A stretch of DNA of 64,000 nt from Hermodice carunculata (Eukaryota; Annelida; Polychaeta; Eunicida; Amphinomidae). Numbering within the stretch: the stretch's first letter is position 1; each line of letters starts with the position of its first letter. A program made the translations under genes and the position numbers. The stretch covers positions 98,445,148 through 98,509,147 of the forward strand of contig OZ026619.1 in assembly GCA_964020975.1 (NCBI GenBank). Direction: 5' to 3'. The notes beneath the pieces are model-generated. The model was not told the DNA's origin, made no database searches, and was given only the letters and a program-made list of their open reading frames with translations. Shown one piece after another: positions 27,640-39,929 of the stretch.

Positions 27640-28570
27640 GAGTGTGAGTGTATGTGTGCCTTGAAACAATTATTTATCTTGTGAAAATGGGAAATATATG
27701 GGTCCATTGAATCGATACTTCTGATTAATTGCGTCACATTCACTGCCACGTTCAGCAAGTGCTGAAATACTGATTGTATTGCTTTAGATTTATACATTTA
27801 TAGGTGTAGAGGGACGCAGAAGGGCTCGTGTCAGCTCCCGCATGCGCAAACAGATCAAAGGTTTTTCCCACTGCACACAATCAAATGGCAATGCTTTTTT
27901 TCTGTTTGGGCTGGAACATGCTCACTCATCTCATGCATATATGCTGTGTGCATACACCTTTTTAAGTATATTAACACAGAGTGAAGCAAATGATACTTAA
28001 ATGTCGAAACAATGAAGATAATATACTTTTCTACGCTTCTGATCTGGTGCAGTAAATATACCAAGGGAAGACGTGCACCCGCTCCATTCGAAAGCAACAA
28101 CGTTCCATTAATTCTTGTCTCCCTGGTTCATTCTCTACCTGGTTTAATGTTTTACTTTCAGGGTATATATGGTCGTTGTCGGCCATCATGAAAGTACTAA
28201 CTCAGGCAGGATTTCTTTGAGTGCCATTTATTAAATTACGCTGTATCAAATGCTTTTAAAAACAAATTATTGTCACTCTGATGTTAATTCATTGTTGAAA
28301 TTACTGGACCCTGTGGCATAAAATCAGAACGTTCAGTGAGTTCCCGAAGAGTGATTGTATTTTAATGGCTCAGACCAATCCAGGTTGTGCTGGGATTAAA
28401 CAAAAATACTGTTTTCTTTTCAACGCGAAAAATAAGCGACGTTCCACAGTGTCAGTCAGAAATGATACATATATTCCACAAAGCAGCACTAGGAACAAAG
28501 ACCTCTGAGACGCATAACTCATCACTAACGCTTTACAATATATCACTCCCCTCCTTTTTTCTCCGGCAGA
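27640..28570. other. gene-free stretch
   Basis: No gene supported. A pyrimidine tract ending in CTCCGGCAG at 28547-28570 would serve as a plus-strand splice acceptor, but the short frame after it matches nothing. Confidence 0.3.
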
Positions 28571-28573
28571 ATC

Positions 28574-28921
28574 TTATATTCCTTGGTGTGGGAATACAAT
28601 ACGCTCGGCAGCAGTCATCGCTAAACCGCTCACGCCCGCCGATCCACGTTTCTGATGAAATCCATCCGTAATACCATTGTGGATTCCATTCCCCACTCGT
28701 AGCATCAAGTGCGAGAAATGAATATATTCTGCCTCGATTTGCCCGTACATATGAGTAAGTTTGTTTAATGTTGCACCCGAAATTCTGCGGGATCGTTCAG
28801 CATGGGTATCATTTGTCTTGGTCTGTAATAACCAGTACATCGCACCAGATCCATTTCCGTAGACATCTAAGATATCTGAAAAAGGTCTTCTTATTTGCCT
28901 GTCTCTTAAGAGTGTCGCCAC
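28574..28921 (-). CDS. unrecognised 115-codon open frame
   Basis: I do not recognise this product. It is one of the longest open frames here that is neither low complexity nor a repeat (peptides include FSDILDVYGNGSGAMYWLL and HMYGQIEAEYIHFSHLMLR), and its GC content exceeds the flanks. It begins with GTG after ATAAAG, a weak acceptor, and ends in TAA at 28574. No signal peptide or membrane helix is evident. A competing plus-strand splice acceptor overlaps its 3' end. It may be a lone exon or a chance frame. Confidence 0.2.
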   Translation of the reverse strand: MATLLRDRQIRRPFSDILDVYGNGSGAMYWLLQTKTNDTHAERSRRISGATLNKLTHMYGQIEAEYIHFSHLMLRVGNGIHNGITDGFHQKRGSAGVSGLAMTAAERIVFPHQGI

Positions 28922-29889
28922 TTTATGAACATTACCAGGCTGGTCACAAGAATTGCATGGCCTTTTACTAACCTATTGTTGGCACAAGAATATTTAAAAC
29001 CAGAACAGGGCGAACTAGAGAGGTGATTGATTTCCCCAGCAGCAGGCAGATTTACGGAAGGTAGCAATTAGTAGTCGAGCCCCGTGTCCGAGACCCAAGG
29101 CAAACGGTAGCTGGAGGTTTATGAGAGTAGGAATAAGAGCTAAGAGAAAAACTGACTAGCTTCAGCGCGTTTTGATCCTTTTTGGAAATTGACAGATAAG
29201 AGGACTAAATCAGAGGAGTATGAGCTGTGCGGCAAAGCTGTGCCTCGTAAATGTGTATTAATACAAAGGAGTATGGACTCCACAACCTCCGACCCACAAC
29301 AAAGTCCCAAGCTTTTTGGCAGATGTCATCAAGCACTTCCCGTACGCCCCATGTATAGGAGTGTGTTTCCTGTTTTTTTCTTTTTCTTTTTCTTTTCTAA
29401 CCTGTAAACTCAACATTCAATGTTAACATACTACAGCCAAATTGGTAGGCATGTTGCACCACTTAGTAGTACTTATGCAGATACTAAGAGAAACCTCAGA
29501 TCGGCCATGCCCCAAATTGATGTACTTCTCTTCAGTGTAGTCTCCTTGCTTTTAGTTTAGTACGTGGGCGTTTCATTGCGTCATTTAATGTGCCCTTTTA
29601 GTGGCGTTGATTCCTTCACTGTTGGCCGTGAATATTCATGAACGCTTAAATGCAGCGTTAACGGAAACATTTACTGTTTCACATTCCCAGTTTACCACAG
29701 GGTGTTATCAATATCTGTGAACAATCACGCCAAAAAAGTGCATTCCTGCTAATTATCTGGACGATAATATCCTCATCTATTGTGTTAGCACCAAATTCAA
29801 AATTATGCATTAATGTCTATTTTGCAGCTTTGTAGCTGTAACGTACATTATGAATTCCAAGGTAATGCTAAGCTTTTATCCTACTTTAC

Positions 29890-30048
29890 AGCGTCAATGC
29901 GAAATACCGCATCTCCTTCGATGCTGCATTGATTTCTGAGTTGTTTCGTAAATAAAGGCCCCACAGAATTGCCTCGATAAAAACAAAGAGACCGAGGAAG
30001 CCTCCTAATACTCCGTTTAAGGAAATGGAAAACAATTGATCCATATAT
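29890..30048 (-). CDS. candidate exon with membrane segment (possibly DEG/ENaC-like)
   Basis: On the minus strand a 159-base segment runs from an acceptor (TTTTTGACAG) to a donor (GTAAAG), keeps one frame open and is a multiple of three (both ends in the same phase). Its translation contains LFSISLNGVLGGFLGLF and then a hydrophobic helix ending LWGLYLRNN. The GGxLGLF pattern before a membrane helix recalls the second transmembrane region of DEG/ENaC sodium channels, but the usual Gly-x-Ser of the pore is not present, so the family call is weak. No flanking exons were found. Alternatives are another membrane protein or chance. Confidence 0.22.
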
Positions 30049-30099
30049 CTGTCAAAAATGATCCAGGAAGCAGCAGAACGAACCAAAGACTTCAAAGAA

Positions 30100-30845
30100 T
30101 ACTAATGATTCTTTAGGTCGAATTGGTTGAACCTTTTGGGCATTAAATCATGCCACAGGTTTTTATCTCAGACTCCTACTTAGATCAAGTTTATTAAAAA
30201 CACACATAAATAGAAAAACAAGACAAAGAATTTAAAAACAACCACCGTAGAATCAAACGTAAAAATATGATAGGTAACAATGAACTGAACATGCAAAAAT
30301 GCACACAAAAATATAATTATCTTACCCAGAAGTTGCGTTAATTTGCGATGCGCCTATCATTGATAGTGTTTTGATTTTACTGCGCTATAAAGTTATACAC
30401 AGGACAAAATATAGGCAATAGCTATATATACACATGCGCATAAAAACACAGCATACTCCTTCGCAAATGACAAATAAAAACGTGTTAAAGAATCTTGTAA
30501 GGTACGATAAAACTGCATAGAAGTTCTACAAATATATGTGCGTTTCTGGAATTCTTTACGGTGGAATTAGCGGCTGTAAGTATAAATCGGAAGTAAATTG
30601 TAAGGATCTGTCAGATTTATGTATCCCAGGAATTGAGCTTGAACGTAGAACTGGTCATTAAAACGAAATTAATGTCTCATATTGGCTTATGCTTGTTTGT
30701 ATAAAGTCGATCTGTTAGCTCAATTACTGATGATACACTGCAGCTTACTACCATTGACAGTCGTATCGGTTAATATCATATAAATATCCTGGACGCACCA
30801 TAAAATTAACCCCGCTTTAGCGGTGTCCACGTTGTGAAGGAGATT
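30100..30845. other. gene-free stretch
   Basis: AT-rich sequence, nothing recognisable. Confidence 0.4.
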
Positions 30846-30847
30846 TC

Positions 30848-30853
30848 ATAATA

Positions 30854-30946
<93 letters not shown>

Positions 30947-30992
30947 TCATTGTTGTTATTATAATTATCATCATCATCTTTATTATTATTAC
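30848..30992. repeat. (AAT)n microsatellite with ATT/ATC end
   Basis: About 95 bases of AAT repeat followed by degenerate TTATTA/ATCATC sequence, again with partial hairpin symmetry. Confidence 0.95.
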
Positions 30993-31185
30993 AAGTGCCT
31001 CCGGGTGTGCCCAGGTAACAAATTAAACTGACGTCAAAAGAGCTAATGTGTAAAAGGGGAAAGAACATCCATTTTAAACATGTTTCAACAAATGTCCAAG
31101 TCGTGGAAGGCCTAACGAAAATGTATGTGTGGTTCCGGCAACCTGACAGACCCTACTAAAAGGGCCCAACCCTAAAATTAATGGA

Positions 31186-31269
31186 ACCAAAAAAACAAAA
31201 ACAAAAACAAAAAAAACAAAAAAAACAAAAACAAAAACAAAAAAAACAAAAAAAACAAAAAAAACAAAA
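31186..31269. repeat. (AAAAAC)n simple repeat
   Basis: Alternating AAAAAC and AAAAAAAC units. Frames across it are Lys/Gln artefacts. Confidence 0.93.
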
Positions 31270-31589
31270 GGTACATATATTTTCAAGCCGCCTTTTCCTA
31301 ATAAATATTGATCGACCCGGGCCGACTGCTAGAAACTCAGAGACCCAAGTCGTCCAAAAAGAGTACATTTTTTTCAGTGGCCCACATGAGACATATGTGG
31401 CCCAAAGGGCCAAAGCAAGGCATGCTACGGGGGTCTGGGAGCATTCCCCCCTCCTCAAAAAATTTCAGATAACAGATAAAGTATCCTCCAATTAGCAAGT
31501 TGTGTATTTTCTCTACAAAAGCAAGAGGAAAAAAAAACAAAGATACTCACTTGGCCTAAATGTACGTAACCTTTTATCACTGAATGATA

Positions 31590-31790
31590 CTTGATTGATT
31601 GATTGATTGATGGATTGATAATATTTTATTCACACATATGACAGCATTGTGCAATATAATTGCTGAAAACACACCAAACTATGATGCATGAAATGGGAGC
31701 ACCAAATGCCTAGGGAATCTTGCTTTGGCTTATTTCAATAGTGGACGACAACATGAAAATAGCAAGCATGAAATCAGAAAAAATACTCAG
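31590..31790 (-). mobile_element. probable 3' end of a retroelement
   Basis: Read on the minus strand, non-coding sequence reaches GTGAATAAAATATTATCAAT and then a tail of ATCA repeats (31590-31620). AATAAA followed by an ATCA/TGAT tail is the usual 3' end of CR1/Jockey-like LINEs. No coding remnant is visible upstream, so it may be only a 3' UTR or a SINE. Confidence 0.5.
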
Positions 31791-31977
31791 TTGCTTTGCA
31801 CAGGTTTGTAGCTGAAATGCTTTCATCATTTATGAAATAAAAGATAGATCTAAATTTTCAATAAATAAATAAACACACAAGCAAACAAATAAATAAAAGC
31901 ACCAAATGCATAATTTTATAACATTAAGATACCGAAATCATAAATATGTAAATCGGTCCTGCATGGTGCGATCATGG

Positions 31978-32370
31978 TACAGTAGTACCTGCAATAACCG
32001 ACCCCAGTCGTCCCCACCTGGTCAGAACGACCAGTTTCCCTTGGCACGGGCGCTTTGGATATGTTAAATGACCTGACGCGAACGACCACAGTGCTGTCCA
32101 ACTGGAAATCTCTGTAGCAGCAAATTTAGATTCCCTGAATCATTTTCTCAACCTGTTCACACGAGAAAACCATAAATAAACGGAAAAAATCTATTGTAGT
32201 TTTCAAGAGCTGTGATGCAAAATCTTGCTACAATTTAGTACAATGCTCCAGTTGGACAACCCTAGACCAGCTGCAACACGCGACCAACAACCTGCAAAAT
32301 CACCCAACAAACGACCACCCGTAAAAAAAACGGTCGTTCTAATCAACCGTAACCAAGTTGTAAGTTCACA
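31978..32370. mobile_element. foldback/pogo-like non-autonomous DNA element
   Basis: The left end TACAGTAGTACCTGCAATAA, continuing CCGACCCCAG, resembles pogo-like termini (TA target, CAGT...ACCT). Inverted partners lie inside: GTGCTGTCCAACTGG (about 32091-32105) with CCAGTTGGACAACC (about 32249), and GAACGACCAGTTT (about 32023) with the complement of AAACGGTCGTTC (about 32328). The right terminus is not clean, so the element may be truncated or fused with a neighbour. Confidence 0.4.
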
Positions 32371-32399
32371 GAAAAGCTGGCCAACGTGTGCCATAATTT

Positions 32400-32960
32400 T
32401 GCAGTAAAGTCAACTCAAACACAGCATTTTATTTCAACGTGTATGGGCGGTTAACTTGGGCCGAGGAAAAAGCATAGCTGCTGCACAGTGGCACGCTATC
32501 GGTATCTAAGGTTCCAGGGGGGTAATTATGCCTGTGCTGAGGTAACATGATTGGAGAGTGCCAATAAAATATCAGGCCTAGGGATGCAAGGGGCTGTATA
32601 TTAAAAAAGTTTGCTACCAGAAAGGCAAATTTTGGCTTGATAGTGGAAAACAATGTATACTTTGAGCTGACATGAATATTATGAAGGTATGTACACTGGC
32701 ATCAGTATACACAGTGATTCAGATGGGGTCAACACTGTGTGAGCGCAATGCTATTGCCAGTAGTATTACGCAGAGCTGGTTGTCATGGCGATTTGCTGAA
32801 AAATTTCCCATTCATGCCCATGTTTTCTAGTGTTTATTTGATATAAAAAATTCTTACGAACATTTTGGGGGTATAAAACACACATGTTTGTAATCCATTG
32901 AGTGATCTAGAAGGTGGTATCTCTGTTCCTCTGTGTTTCCACAGGTTGAATTACTGGCGT
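32400..32960. other. gene-free stretch
   Basis: No supported feature. Confidence 0.4.
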
Positions 32961-32964
32961 GAAA

Positions 32965-33235
32965 CCTCTAGTATCCCTAGGTTCCATGTGTCCGTTCTTC
33001 CGAGCTACCAGGGGAAACGGACGTCATCATATTTGCAAAAGATGACGTACTATATTAACTTTTATCTGCCCGCTCGTTTTTGTCTGAAGCAGTTATCATC
33101 CGTAGTTATAAATCCAAATGCAACACGATACCACCATTGCATGCATGCATGGACACACGGTGAGTGATATTTATAAACATGGCTCAATGCATTGAGGGAA
33201 AGGAAAATCACAGTGAATCGCAGCCACGTGTTTTC
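32965..33235 (+). repeat. dispersed repeat R1, copy C (shortened)
   Basis: Matches copy B at 55340-55620 through the landmarks CTAGGTTCCA, GAGCTACCAGGGGAAACGG, ATCTGCCCGCTCG, AGCAGTTATCATC, AATCCAAATGCAACACGATA and CAATGCATTG. It is shorter than copy B between the last landmark and the AATCGC segment. No coding function is apparent. Confidence 0.8.
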
Positions 33236-33239
33236 AGCA

Positions 33240-33615
33240 CGCTTCCAGGAGTCTGCTCTCCGAGTTACCAGGACAAGCGGTGGTAAAACTTTTAAAACAT
33301 GACATATTATCTTGATTTTTAATCTCCCCGCCCAAGTAGGTCTGAAGCAATTGTCATCGTTACTTACAAATCCAAAAGCGAAACGACGCCATGTGGCGGC
33401 GATCGAGCACCATTTTGAACATTGCGCAGTTAATGCAATGATTGGACGGTCTCACAAAACTACATTTGATTAAAAGATCAAATTGAATCACGGTCACAAC
33501 ACTTATCATATCATTATTAATGCTGTGATATATTTTCAAAATATATACTTTTGGTTTCATATTTTATAACCCTCTTTCCACCCCCACTCAGCAAGATCGT
33601 CCGAATGAATATCAA
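33240..33615 (+). repeat. dispersed repeat R1, copy D
   Basis: A second R1 copy directly after copy C in the same orientation: GAGTTACCAGGACAAGCGG, AAAACATGACATATTATC, GAAGCAATTGTCATCG, ACAAATCCAAAAGCGAAACG, CAAAACTACATTTGATT, ATCATATCATTATTAATG and AAGATCGTCC. It extends further 3' than copy C and covers nearly the whole length seen in copy B. Confidence 0.8.
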
Positions 33616-33986
33616 TTTGGGTCATGCGATGATTTTGTTTTCGTGTAGATTATTTGATGGTGTCAGATCGCAGCCATTACTTGGGGATTAATGCTCCTGT
33701 AGTTGACAGAGTTTGGACCACCCCACTACTTGATGTGATAATTATGTCTGTGTCCCAAAACCGAGATTCTGTTTTCGTTGGCTTCTTTTTCTCTTTCTTT
33801 CTTGTCTTCTTTCTTCTACTTCCGATGCTTCTTCTTCACCAGTATATTTTCCGACAATTTTCTGGGACTTGAGCATGAAACTTCGTATGCATGCAACACA
33901 AGACATGCAACTGAAGGAGCAAATACATGTTAATGTCCATATACCCCACAGCCTGTAAAGTGGTTGGCAATAGAGAGGGGTCAGTC

Positions 33987-34170
33987 ATAGATGTGGGTTA
34001 TAGTGTGTCCTTCTGTGTGGATGAAAAGTCACACTTATTAATGTCTCCGGGGCATAAATTGGCTCCTTGAACATCGAAATAGCAATTTTATTTTCGTATT
34101 TTGACAACAATGGAAGACGTTCAAAATTAATGACACATCCACACAGAACTTCACACCCTGTAGTAAGCTG
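33987..34170. repeat. weak inverted repeat
   Basis: TTCTGTGTGGATG (about 34011-34023) pairs with CATCCACACAGAA (about 34136-34148) with weaker flanking matches; spacing is about 110 bases. It could be a small foldback element. Confidence 0.4.
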
Positions 34171-34384
34171 GAACAAAATGGGCTTTAAATGCGTGCTCTG
34201 TCGTCACCATAAACACAACGACAAGATATGCGGGCAAAACTGACAGCTCCAGGTTCCAAGGCATCTTGAAGCATGAGCACCAGTTTCACCAGCGACTGCT
34301 TGGTTGAACAGTATTCATGGCAACTTTCTGATGGGGCCAGGAATAACTCAACTAATTGTCTACTATCAGTTATGCATGAGTCAC

Positions 34385-34412
34385 ACAAACAGACAGACAG
34401 ACAGACACAAAC

Positions 34413-34440
<28 letters not shown>
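34385..34440. repeat. (ACAG)n-(CA)n microsatellite
   Basis: ACAG units followed by ACACAC/AAACAC repeats. Confidence 0.93.
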
Positions 34441-34443
<3 letters not shown>

Positions 34444-35060
34444 TTCTGGCCCTTGTAAAAAGGGGCCATGCAAGTCACAAGGGAGATTACATAAACACAA
34501 TTCATGCTTTTTACTTTATGTGAGGAAGCTGTTCAAATTCTTGGGTTTTACAGCTTAGTGGAATAAAGTGTTTGAGTGGACTTGTTTGGGTGGGGTGAAA
34601 CTAAATGTGATAACAAGGTTTTCAGTGGATATACTATGCTCACCCTCAATCATAAATCTGTGTTTCAGAATATTCCCTCACTGATGAATTAGGGTGCATA
34701 AAGGTTACGTTGCGTGTGGGCACTTTCAATGTATAGTTGTATTTTTGGCATCCTCAGACAGGCACGCACATATGGATGACAGCTATTTCAGCTGACTTGA
34801 CTAAATTATTTTTTACAATTACTGTGACTGTACACTATAGTTTGTTTTCTAAATATTGTAAAGTGTTTTGTGTTAAACAGTTTTTGGCTAATCTGAAAGT
34901 ACTTTCATCTGTTGAGTGACAGATTGATTCTAGTGAACTTGACTGGGTGTCATTGGCTGATTACGGTGTGGTATTGTTACACCATTAGAGGAATGGTTAT
35001 ACTCCAAACTAGGCATGGTATACTTCCATACATGGCTTTTTTATGACAGTGGGTGACAGT
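34441..35060. other. gene-free stretch
   Basis: Nothing recognisable. Confidence 0.4.
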
Positions 35061-35064
35061 TTTG

Positions 35065-35440
35065 AAAACTATGGCAAATTATGGCCATTTGAAAAATTTA
35101 AACTTTGAATATCTTCAAAACCATTTTGGTGCAAGTGCTATTCCATCTTCAGTTCATAGGTCTGTGCTCTAAGCGCATCCAATGACCACCAAGAAACATT
35201 TTACAATTTTGATTTATGCTAATTAGGGGCACTTGCAAGGTTTAAATATTCAATATCTTCAAAATTATTATAGTTTGGGGTGTCATTCTAACTTTGATTC
35301 AAAGGTTTGTGCTGTAGGCACAGCCAGAGAATCACAAACAAAGGTTGTAAAATTTCGAATTAGACCTAATAAGGGGACCTGAAAAATTTAAATGTTGAAT
35401 ATCTATCTTCAAATCTAATATGTGTGTGCCATTTTGATTT
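35065..35440. repeat. divergent tandem repeat, ~160-bp unit
   Basis: Two full copies and a partial third share AAAATTTAAACTTTGAATAT, then CTTCAAAA, GTCTGTGCT-TAAGC and ACAATTTTGA / TAATTAGGGGCACTTG. Divergence is high, suggesting an old duplication. Confidence 0.65.
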
Positions 35441-35989
35441 CACATCCCAGGTTTGTTTATCATTTTTGTCTAAAGCTAAGCTCTAAGAGGCCACTAAAGG
35501 CAGAACATCTCAACAGTGTGTGGCTCTATCAGTACAGTTCACATGATGCAAATAAGGGGCAATAATAGCAGACTTGAATCAACATATTTTGTAATAGACG
35601 GGGGGGGGGGGGAGAAAAGGACATGAGCTGTTATCAGATTAGCAGTCAATTGTGTGTACTTACCTGTGTACATCACTAGAATTTGTTGTTGACACGCATG
35701 TCCGACATAACAATTCTATGCTACCATAAGAAATCCGTCCAGGCTGCGGTGTGAGCAGTGATCCATAAATGAATCAAAATTGCATTAAAAATGAACTAGA
35801 ATCAGCCAGAGTACCCCACTATATGACCAAATCTTGCTTGTTTGCTGACACTTGACATTCTGTTGTATGTAGAGCTCTATCTCTCTGTCTGGCATTTCTT
35901 TTTTTACTCGCAGATGTTTTCAAGCCAGGAGCCTCATTTTGGTAGGTTTTTGTTTACCTCAGTTGAGTTGTCAGCCAAGGTTATAGTAT

Positions 35990-37960
35990 GGTCCTTCGTG
36001 TGTCGCCCGTTGTGTGTCATCCATCGTCCGTCCGTCTGTCCACAATTCACATTTTCAACTTCTCTGAAACCGTCGGCTAGATTCACTTCAACTTCGTAGG
36101 AATGTACCTTGTGTGGGTCTCTGCAAGTTTGCTCAAAATGTTCATGCTTCAGTCATTTTCAGATTTTTTAATGATTTTTTTCTATCATAAAGAGCAAAAT
36201 TTGTAAAACCGCTGAGCCAATTGCTTTGAAATTGCATATGGACATTTCTGGGGACCCATAGGTCTTACTTTGTGCAACATGTGCCGCTGCATTTTTTTTT
36301 AAAGAAATTTGTATTAACATAAAGATATTTTCAACTTCTCCAAAACCGTCACTGAGATTGTTCTGAAATGTAGTAGATATGTAACTTGTGGCAAGAGTTA
36401 ATAAAATTGTTCACGTAGTAATACTGTGGATCCCGGCTAGTTTTACGATTCGGGTGCTGGTCGGTTAATGTTTGCATTCCTATTGATTACTATGAAAACC
36501 AATGGGCATCTTCACAGAAATTCACATTTTCAACTTCTCCAAAACTGTGAATTTCTAAACTATTTGATAAATACTTCATTTTCTATTTGTTCTGTGGGCT
36601 GTGTTCTCTTACTCGCAGTTATAATGGAGATATAGCGTGTTTATAACGTTCCAGATTCATAAATATCACAAAAATGATATAGGCCTACTTTCTTCTTTCG
36701 CTGGAAACTCAGCTGAATCATTAATCAGGTGACCCAAAAAGTGATAGGCCTACCAGGTCTCTTTTTGTTTTTGGCAGAAATGATGAAATTTGGGTTTTGA
36801 GTGGTTAGACCTAGATACATTTTGGAAACACTATAGTCTGTAGTTAATGAAGATTATTTCAAACGTTGAGAGGACCAGTTTAAAACCACCAGTTGCCTTT
36901 TATGGGTGACTGCCTGTCTCAAGTCAGGAGTGAAATTTCTCTCTTCACATTGGTATTGGAAGATGAATGTTGATGGTTTGGTAGCTCTGGAATCTCTTTG
37001 CTGTCATTGTTCGGTTTGAAATTTATGAATATGGGTCATGTTTTGTAAAACTATTTGAAGGGAAGGTACCTTGGGTGGGTCTTCTACCAAATTTGCTCAA
37101 CTGGCCACGCAGTAGTGGTTATTTTTTAATTTGTTATGATTTTTTGCCTATTGTTTTGGCAAAATTTTAGTAATTTTCATTTCAAAAACTGCTGAACCAA
37201 TTGCTTTAAAATTGCATAGAGACACTTCTGGGACCCCCAAATCTTACTTTGCTCAATAAACGTCGCTGCGGTTTTTTTTCTATTTTTCTACGATTTTTGT
37301 GTCTTCAGGATATTTTTGACTTTTTCTCCAAAACCATCACTGAAATTGATCTGAAACATAGTGGATTTGTAATTTGTGGAAGGGGTTAACAAAGTGTTCT
37401 CTAAGTTGTGATTCTGTGGATCCCTGATTTTTAACGAATCTTACGATTCGGGTATTTGTCGGTTAATGCATGCATTCTGGTTGATTACTATATAAATCAA
37501 TGACGATTGCAATCGAAATTCACATGCTTAGCTTCTTCTGCAGACCCGTCAACCGTATTCACTTTAGACGTGATGGGAATGATCTTAGGTGGGTGTTTAT
37601 GAAGTTTGTTCAAACGCTCATGCTTCAGTGAATATTAGTTTAATTTTTAATGATTTTTTTTTTCTCAGTCCTAAAAAAATATTCTGCTCTGGAACGGCTC
37701 GTCCAATTGCTTTGAAATTGTATAGGCCCATTACTGGGGACCATCAGAACTTAATTAATTCAACAGATGGCGCTGCACTTTGGTGGGAATGTAGCTCGCG
37801 AGAAGATTAATAATAATTGGTTACTAGGTGGTGATACTAATAGGATCCCTAATTTTTAAAAATATTTTTTTTCAACTTGGGTACCTGTCCGTTAATGCAT
37901 GAACTCCTGTTGATTACTGTACAAGTCAATGGAGATTGCAATGGAAACATTTTTCACTTC
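35990..37960. repeat. long divergent tandem repeat (three copies, ~450-500 bp)
   Basis: Three copies share ordered landmarks: TTTTCAACTTCTCNAAAACC, CTCAAAATGTTCATGCTTCAG, CCAATTGCTTTGAAATTGCA (36218, 37199 and 37704), GGTCTTACTTTG, GATTCGGGT followed by GTCGGTTAATG (36448, 37446 and 37880), and TTGATTACTAT followed by AATCAATG. About 500 bp of other sequence separates copies 1 and 2. The lead-in at 36020 has GTCCGTCCGTCTGTCC. Similar TTCAACTTCTCCAAAACC / CCAATTGCTTTGAAAT repeats are, from memory, common in marine invertebrate genomes. Confidence 0.75.
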
Positions 37961-39900
37961 CTTTCCAGCATCCTCTATCCTTAGACTAGAGTGGGACTTA
38001 TTATGGATTGGCTAAATGGATGCATGGAGGGAGGGATAGGAATCGGGGGAAGGAGGGACTTGGAAAATGCGTACACACACATACACACACAGAATGATGT
38101 ACATTAAATCATTTAAAACACAACCTAACACTAATTACACGGTCAAAGAACAAAGAAATGGTGATGTTTCATTCACTTCCTATAAATACCACAGCCAATT
38201 GTCCTCTGTCCATAGATATGCAGGGAACATCCTAAGTATTGTTGACGCAACAGAAACGATGCACCCCGGCATTGCACTTTGTATTCGACAGCCTGGACGA
38301 AGAAATATTAGGGCGTGTCACTCCCTAAATTGGATAATGGAATCATGTGGCGCTCTGCCTGCAACAGGAGGGAACAGTGGGTGTAATTAGAGATGCCCTT
38401 GCGGCAAAGGTGTATATCCTGTGGTGCCGCGGCTTAGTTAACATATGTTGTCGCAGGTGATTCAGAGCAATCAAATACAGTCCGCTACAAATGTGAGATC
38501 ACCAAAACAAGCCTGGCCAGTTTCACAACTACAAAAATGGAAGCCCCCCTCCTCCCCATGGCATAAATATTAGCAAGGGTAAATTTGATTTTGGCAGCAA
38601 GGAGCGAAGCATAAATATCAACACGATTCATGACCGGGACTGGGGGTGGGGGTGGGGAGCGGGTTTTACCATTACTTACTATACTGGGTAAGTGCCCTTC
38701 GGAAGGCCCCTCTTTTCAGCAAAATTTCCGAACAAATGTCCGGTATTTTGCCAAAAAATCGCATTAAAAGGGTAATTTCCTCTTCTATGGCCCAAAATGC
38801 GGGAAATTTTTCCGAAGTATGGTAAACATTTTCTTCCTGAAGCACTTTTCACGCAAATTTGGGACCATGTTTTCCACTATTTCGGTTAAAATAATTCCCC
38901 CAAGAAAACTATCAGTTTTGTGAAAAAAGCGTCTTAAGAGGAGGTGGGTTTTTGAAAGGTTGAGCTACACATCCCCACCACAAATTTGAGGAAGTCCCCC
39001 CCCTCCCGTCCGGACCTGATACTATTCTAAGTTAAGATAAATAAAAGTAATCACAGTCTTTCCCATAGTTTCCCGGCATAGGCCCTTTCAACATTCTTTT
39101 TGTTTAAATGGATACAACGATCATAAAGACTTCGCAGAACAATCACTGATCTCTCCGTGCAGAGGTTTCCAGTCAGGAAGACAGCTGCTGGGCTTTGTGA
39201 GAATTTTGAGTGTACACGCTGGTATCAAGTTGACAAAAAAATGTTGTTCTAGTGGGAATGCAAGCAAGACAAAGAACTAAGTTGATTCACTGGACTCACT
39301 GAAATTGCATTGGATATAAAGAGATTCTCCACAGATAACTGATAAGTGTCTGGCGGCAGAGATCAATATTCCATGTGATAATGCGCACATAATGCTCCTT
39401 ATAGTTTACCAGGAAGTAGATACAAACGAGAACCGATGGAAAAAACGGAAGGGGCAGTTCTTAATTGCAAACATTTTCAAAAGTGTGTAAAAGTTACACT
39501 CCTTTCACCCCCCCCCCAAGTGTATACTTGGTAAAATCAACATTTGTTTAACGCTTGCTTACCTGATTATGCTGTTGGAACATTGTCTGAGCCTAATAAA
39601 AAGGGCCTCTTGAAAGAAAAGAATGTAATAAATGTTCTACATACTAATAAAATTATGAAGTTTATTCTATGTACAGAAAATGAAACAAATTAGATACGAA
39701 ATGAAGGATATACTATTTGTATATTAGCGGAAGTACTAGCACAAGGCCTACTTCAGTGACAAGTAGCATCTTGTAGTTCTGTATATATGTATGAAACTTC
39801 ATATCAAAATATAATGTAAAATGCATTAATATAGACATACCAGTCCTGTATCTAACTTTTTATTTTTACATGTACGTTAAAATGCATTGCTCTGTCTTTA
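37961..39900. other. gene-free stretch
   Basis: Contains a GGGTGGGG-rich patch near 38640 and a C run near 39510. The 107-codon frame at 38067-38390 begins in a CA repeat and has no motif. Confidence 0.35.
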
Positions 39901-39929
39901 TCATTGTCAGTGCAAGTCACTTGAGTCAC

